The translations under genes were made by a program, and so were the position numbers. Source: Halomonas gemina (lineage in GTDB: Bacteria > Pseudomonadota > Gammaproteobacteria > Pseudomonadales > Halomonadaceae). From it: 64,000 nucleotides of DNA. Shown here piece by piece: positions 61,245 to 64,000 of the stretch. The notes beneath the pieces were generated by a model, which ran no database searches, was not told the DNA's origin, and saw only the letters and a program-made list of their open reading frames with translations. How positions within the stretch are numbered: position 1 is the stretch's first letter; the number at the start of each line of letters is the position of its first letter. The DNA lies in assembly GCF_023554995.1 (NCBI RefSeq), contig NZ_JAMJPK010000006.1, forward strand, positions 1 through 64,000, written 5' to 3'.

Positions 61245-62444
61245 ATGAGCAAAGTCCTGATTATCGGCGCCGGTGGCGTCGGCGGTGTCGTCACCCACAA
61301 GTGCGCCCAGCATCCCGAGGTGTTCAGCGAGATCTGCCTGGCCAGCCGCAACCAGGCGAAGTGCCGTGCCATCGCGGCCCAGCTGGAGCGCCCCATCCAG
61401 ACCGCCGAGGTGGATGCCGATGACGTCGAGGCGCTGGTCGCGCTGATCGAGTCGTTCCAGCCCGATGTGCTGATCCACGTCGCCCTGCCCTATCAGGACC
61501 TGACCATCATGGAGGCCTGCCTGCGCACCGGCGTGCCCTACCTGGACACCGCCAACTACGAGCACCCGGACGAGGCCAAGTTCGAGTACAAGGAGCAGTG
61601 GGCCTTCCAGGAGCGCTACGCCAAGGCCGGCAACATGGCCACCCTGGGCTGCGGCTTCGACCCGGGCATGACCAACATCTACTGCGCCTGGGGCCAGAAG
61701 AACCTGTTCGACGAGATCCACCGCATCGACATCCTGGATGCCAACGGCGGCGACCACGGCTATCCGTTCGCCACCAACTTCAACCCCGAGATCAACATCC
61801 GCGAGATCACCGCCAACGGCCGCTACTGGGAAGAGGGCGAGTGGAAGGAGACCGCGCCGCTGGCCGAGAAGCGCACCTTCGACTTCGACGGCATCGGCGA
61901 GAAGGACCTCTACCTGCTCTACCACGAGGAGCTCGAGTCCCTCAGCCAGAACATCAAGGGGCTGAAGCGCATCCGTTTCTGGATGACCTTCTCCGAGAAG
62001 TACATCACACACCTCAAGGTGCTCGAGAACGTCGGCATGACCCGCATCGAGCCGATCGAGTTCGAGGGCCGCGAGATCGCCCCGCTGCAGTTCCTCAAGG
62101 CGGTGCTGCCGGACCCGGCCTCGCTCGGCCCGCGCACCAAGGGCAAGACCAACATCGGCGTGATCCTCGACGGCATCAAGGATGGCAAGCGGCGCAAGGT
62201 GCACATCTACAACATCTGCGACCACCAGGCCTGCTACCGCGAGGTGCAATCCCAGGCGATCTCCTACACCACCGGCGTGCCGGCGGTGACCGGCGCCATG
62301 CTGATGCTCGAGGGCCTGTGGAAGGGCGACGGCGTGTTCAACGTCGAGCAGCTCGACCCGGACCCCTTCATGGAGCGCATCGGCGACATGGGCCTGCCCT
62401 GGCAGATGGTCGAGCTCGACCCCGATGCCGACCCGCTGGCCTGA
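61245..62444 (+). CDS. Carboxynorspermidine (carboxyspermidine) dehydrogenase
   Basis: A 399-residue saccharopine dehydrogenase-family enzyme. It has the N-terminal Rossmann motif GAGGVGG (about 8-14) and the GFDPGMTN segment of the family. By homology and context it reductively condenses aspartate semialdehyde with a diamine (putrescine or diaminopropane) to carboxyspermidine or carboxynorspermidine. The next gene encodes the matching decarboxylase, 7 bases after its stop. The ribosome binding site is weak. Confidence 0.92.
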   Translation: MSKVLIIGAGGVGGVVTHKCAQHPEVFSEICLASRNQAKCRAIAAQLERPIQTAEVDADDVEALVALIESFQPDVLIHVALPYQDLTIMEACLRTGVPYLDTANYEHPDEAKFEYKEQWAFQERYAKAGNMATLGCGFDPGMTNIYCAWGQKNLFDEIHRIDILDANGGDHGYPFATNFNPEINIREITANGRYWEEGEWKETAPLAEKRTFDFDGIGEKDLYLLYHEELESLSQNIKGLKRIRFWMTFSEKYITHLKVLENVGMTRIEPIEFEGREIAPLQFLKAVLPDPASLGPRTKGKTNIGVILDGIKDGKRRKVHIYNICDHQACYREVQSQAISYTTGVPAVTGAMLMLEGLWKGDGVFNVEQLDPDPFMERIGDMGLPWQMVELDPDADPLA

Positions 62445-62451
62445 GCCCGAC

Positions 62452-63624
62452 ATGAGCCAGATCGCCTATCCGTTCGATGCGTATCCCTTCGACATTGGGG
62501 CCTGTCCGTCGCCCGCCTACGTGATGGACGATGCGCTCTTGCTTCGTAACCTGGAGCTGCTGCGCCAGGTCCAGGAGCGCAGCGGCGCGCGCATCCTGCT
62601 GGCACTGAAGGGCTTCGCCATGTGGGACAGCTTCCCGCTGGTCAGCCAGTACCTGGTGGGCACCACGGCAAGCGGCCAGGACGAGGCGCGCCTCGGCTTT
62701 GATACCTTCGGCGGCGAGGTCCACTGCTACTCGCCGGCCTTCAGCGAGGCGGAGATGGCGGTGGTGCTGCAGTATGCGGACCACCTCAGCTTCAACTCCC
62801 CGACCCAGTGGCAGCACTTCCGCGAGCGGGTGGCCCAGGCGCCGCGACGGGTCTCCTGCGGCCTGCGGGTCAACCCGGAGTACTCCGAGGGCAAGGTGGC
62901 ACTCTATGACCCCTGCGCCCCCGGCTCGCGGCTCGGCACCCGGGCCGTGGACCTGGAGGGCGTGGACCTCGCCGGCCTGGAGGGCCTGCATTTCCACACC
63001 CTATGCGAGCAGAACAGCGACGCCCTGGAACACACCCTGGCCGCCTTCGAGGAGCGTTTCGGCCGGCACCTCGCCGGTCTCAAGTGGGTGAACTTCGGCG
63101 GCGGCCACCACATCACCCGCGAGGACTATGACGTCGAGCGGCTGGTGCGGGTGATCCGCGACTTCAAGGCGCGCCATCCACACCTCGAGGTCTACCTGGA
63201 GCCCGGCGAGGCGATCGCCCTCAACACCGGCTACCTGGTGTGCAGCGTGCTGGACATCGTCGAGAACGACGGCACCATCGCCATCCTCGACACCTCGGCC
63301 ACGGCACATATGCCCGACGTGCTGGAGATGCCCTACCGGCCCGAGATCATCGGTGCCGGCGAGCCCGGCGAGAAGGCGTATACCTATCGGCTGGGCGGGC
63401 TGACCTGCCTGGCCGGCGACGTGGTGGGCGAGTACAGCTTCGACGCGCCGCTTGCGATCGGCGACCGGCTGGTGTTCACCGACATGGCCCACTACACCAT
63501 GGTCAAGACCACCACCTTCAACGGCATGCGCCTGCCGTCGATCTGCCGGGTCGACGCGGCCAGCCGCGAGGTGCGCACGGTCAAGACCTTCGGCTACGAG
63601 GACTATCGGCAGCGGCTGAGCTGA
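62452..63624 (+). CDS. nspC: Carboxynorspermidine decarboxylase
   Basis: PLP enzyme that decarboxylates carboxy(nor)spermidine to (nor)spermidine. The 390-residue alanine-racemase-fold protein has the PLP Lys53 in LLALKGFAMW, the HFHTLCEQ-type segment and the GGGHHITRED loop. The ATG at 62452 gives MSQIAYPFDAY. It forms an operon with the upstream dehydrogenase. Together they replace the SpeD/SpeE spermidine route. Confidence 0.93.
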   Translation: MSQIAYPFDAYPFDIGACPSPAYVMDDALLLRNLELLRQVQERSGARILLALKGFAMWDSFPLVSQYLVGTTASGQDEARLGFDTFGGEVHCYSPAFSEAEMAVVLQYADHLSFNSPTQWQHFRERVAQAPRRVSCGLRVNPEYSEGKVALYDPCAPGSRLGTRAVDLEGVDLAGLEGLHFHTLCEQNSDALEHTLAAFEERFGRHLAGLKWVNFGGGHHITREDYDVERLVRVIRDFKARHPHLEVYLEPGEAIALNTGYLVCSVLDIVENDGTIAILDTSATAHMPDVLEMPYRPEIIGAGEPGEKAYTYRLGGLTCLAGDVVGEYSFDAPLAIGDRLVFTDMAHYTMVKTTTFNGMRLPSICRVDAASREVRTVKTFGYEDYRQRLS

Positions 63625-63642
63625 CGCCCGCGCAGGGCCCGG

Positions 63643-63684
63643 CAGAACCAGAACAGGCACCCGTGGGTGCCTGTTCTGGTTCTG
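63643..63684. terminator. Perfect 20-bp inverted repeat after nspC
   Basis: CAGAACCAGAACAGG... and its exact complement (63643-63662 and 63665-63684) with a 2-base loop form a long hairpin. No T-run follows, but the right arm is itself T-rich. Likely a terminator or RNA-stabilising element. Confidence 0.6.
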
Positions 63685-63768
63685 TCGGCGGCCGGCACGC
63701 CCTTTCCCCGGTCGGCAATTTCACGCAAGGTAGCACCCGTAACCACAGTGAATGGCGGGAGGATTCGG

Positions 63769-64000
63769 ATGACCCAGGTCTTCAAGTTCGGCGGTGCCTC
63801 GATCCAGGACGCCGCCGCCATCCGCCGACTGGGCGAGCTGCTGGCCCGCTTCCGGGCGCGCCCCCTGGTCATGGTGGTCTCGGCCATGGGCAAGACCACC
63901 AATGCGCTGGAGGCGCTGCTGGCCGCAGCGCGGGAGGGCGAGGAGGCCGACTATCGCGACCGCCTCGAGACTCTGCGCCGGGAGCACCTGACCACGGTGG
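63769..64000 (+). CDS. Aspartate kinase (partial, runs off the right edge)
   Basis: Only the first 77 residues are visible. They start MTQVFKFGGASIQDAAAIRRLG, with the KFGG phosphate-binding motif of aspartokinases, and continue into VMVVSAMGKTTNALE, the second family motif. GGGAGG is placed 5 bases before the ATG. Aspartate kinase supplies aspartyl phosphate for aspartate semialdehyde, the substrate of the dehydrogenase at 61245-62444, so the gene may serve the polyamine pathway. Regulatory domains are outside the window. Confidence 0.8.
   Translation, partial: MTQVFKFGGASIQDAAAIRRLGELLARFRARPLVMVVSAMGKTTNALEALLAAAREGEEADYRDRLETLRREHLTTV

Overview
This is a high-GC gammaproteobacterial chromosome segment, most consistent with a Halomonas-type organism (Halomonadaceae) although Pseudomonas-like in gene order. 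The evidence is the linkage gluQRS-cbrX-cbrA-cbrB-[sRNA]-pcnB-folK-panB-panC (the Pseudomonas order), the metX-metW pair, the order rpsO/truB/rbfA/infB/nusA/rimP/tRNA-fMet/tRNA-Leu/secG/tpiA/glmM/folP/ftsH/rlmE, and a two-gene carboxynorspermidine polyamine route. Almost everything is chromosomal core. I see no integrase, prophage, insertion sequence transposase, CRISPR array or plasmid gene.

Layout. 1-374: no gene; a strong outward-facing promoter on the minus strand, probably for an rRNA operon just off the left edge, plus the tyrS terminator. 375-9631: tyrS, anmK, the twitching ATPases pilU/pilT, yggS-proC-yggT, metX-metW and a DUF4426 protein. 9650-12225: sfsA, an aminotransferase and dksA. 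12316-22640: gluQRS, cbrX, the CbrAB two-component system, a roughly 500-nt non-coding RNA that looks like a CrcZ-type Hfq/Crc sponge behind a sigma-54 promoter, then pcnB, folK and panBCD. 22861-24036: an acetyl-CoA acetyltransferase. 24212-33006 (minus): the transcription/translation operon pnp, rpsO, truB, rbfA, infB, nusA, rimP, preceded by initiator tRNA and tRNA-Leu(GAG). 33522-41008 (mostly minus): secG, tpiA, glmM, folP, ftsH, rlmE, with divergent yhbY, then greA. 41005-46681 (minus): carB, carA, dapB, with a candidate attenuator before carA. 46804-52130: an unusual Clp1-like kinase/RNase Z-like fusion, a DMT exporter, a DUF2218 protein, a CorA transporter and an orphan HNH endonuclease. 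52206-58042: dnaJ, dnaK and grpE with heat-shock promoters, and divergent SOS-type recN. 58147-60930: fur, bamE, rnfH, ratA, smpB and tmRNA (ssrA). 61245-64000: carboxynorspermidine dehydrogenase, its decarboxylase, and the start of an aspartate kinase that would feed the same pathway.

The two most notable items are (i) the CrcZ-like RNA, with about nine A-rich (AAC)n motifs, a near-consensus sigma-54 promoter, a spaced TGTTACC/GGTAACA inverted pair upstream and a strong terminator; and (ii) a 644-residue protein joining a Clp1/Grc3-like P-loop polynucleotide kinase domain to a tRNase Z-type metallo-beta-lactamase domain. Several intergenic inverted-repeat elements and a 7-bp AGCGCCG repeat placed just after stop codons are also worth checking.
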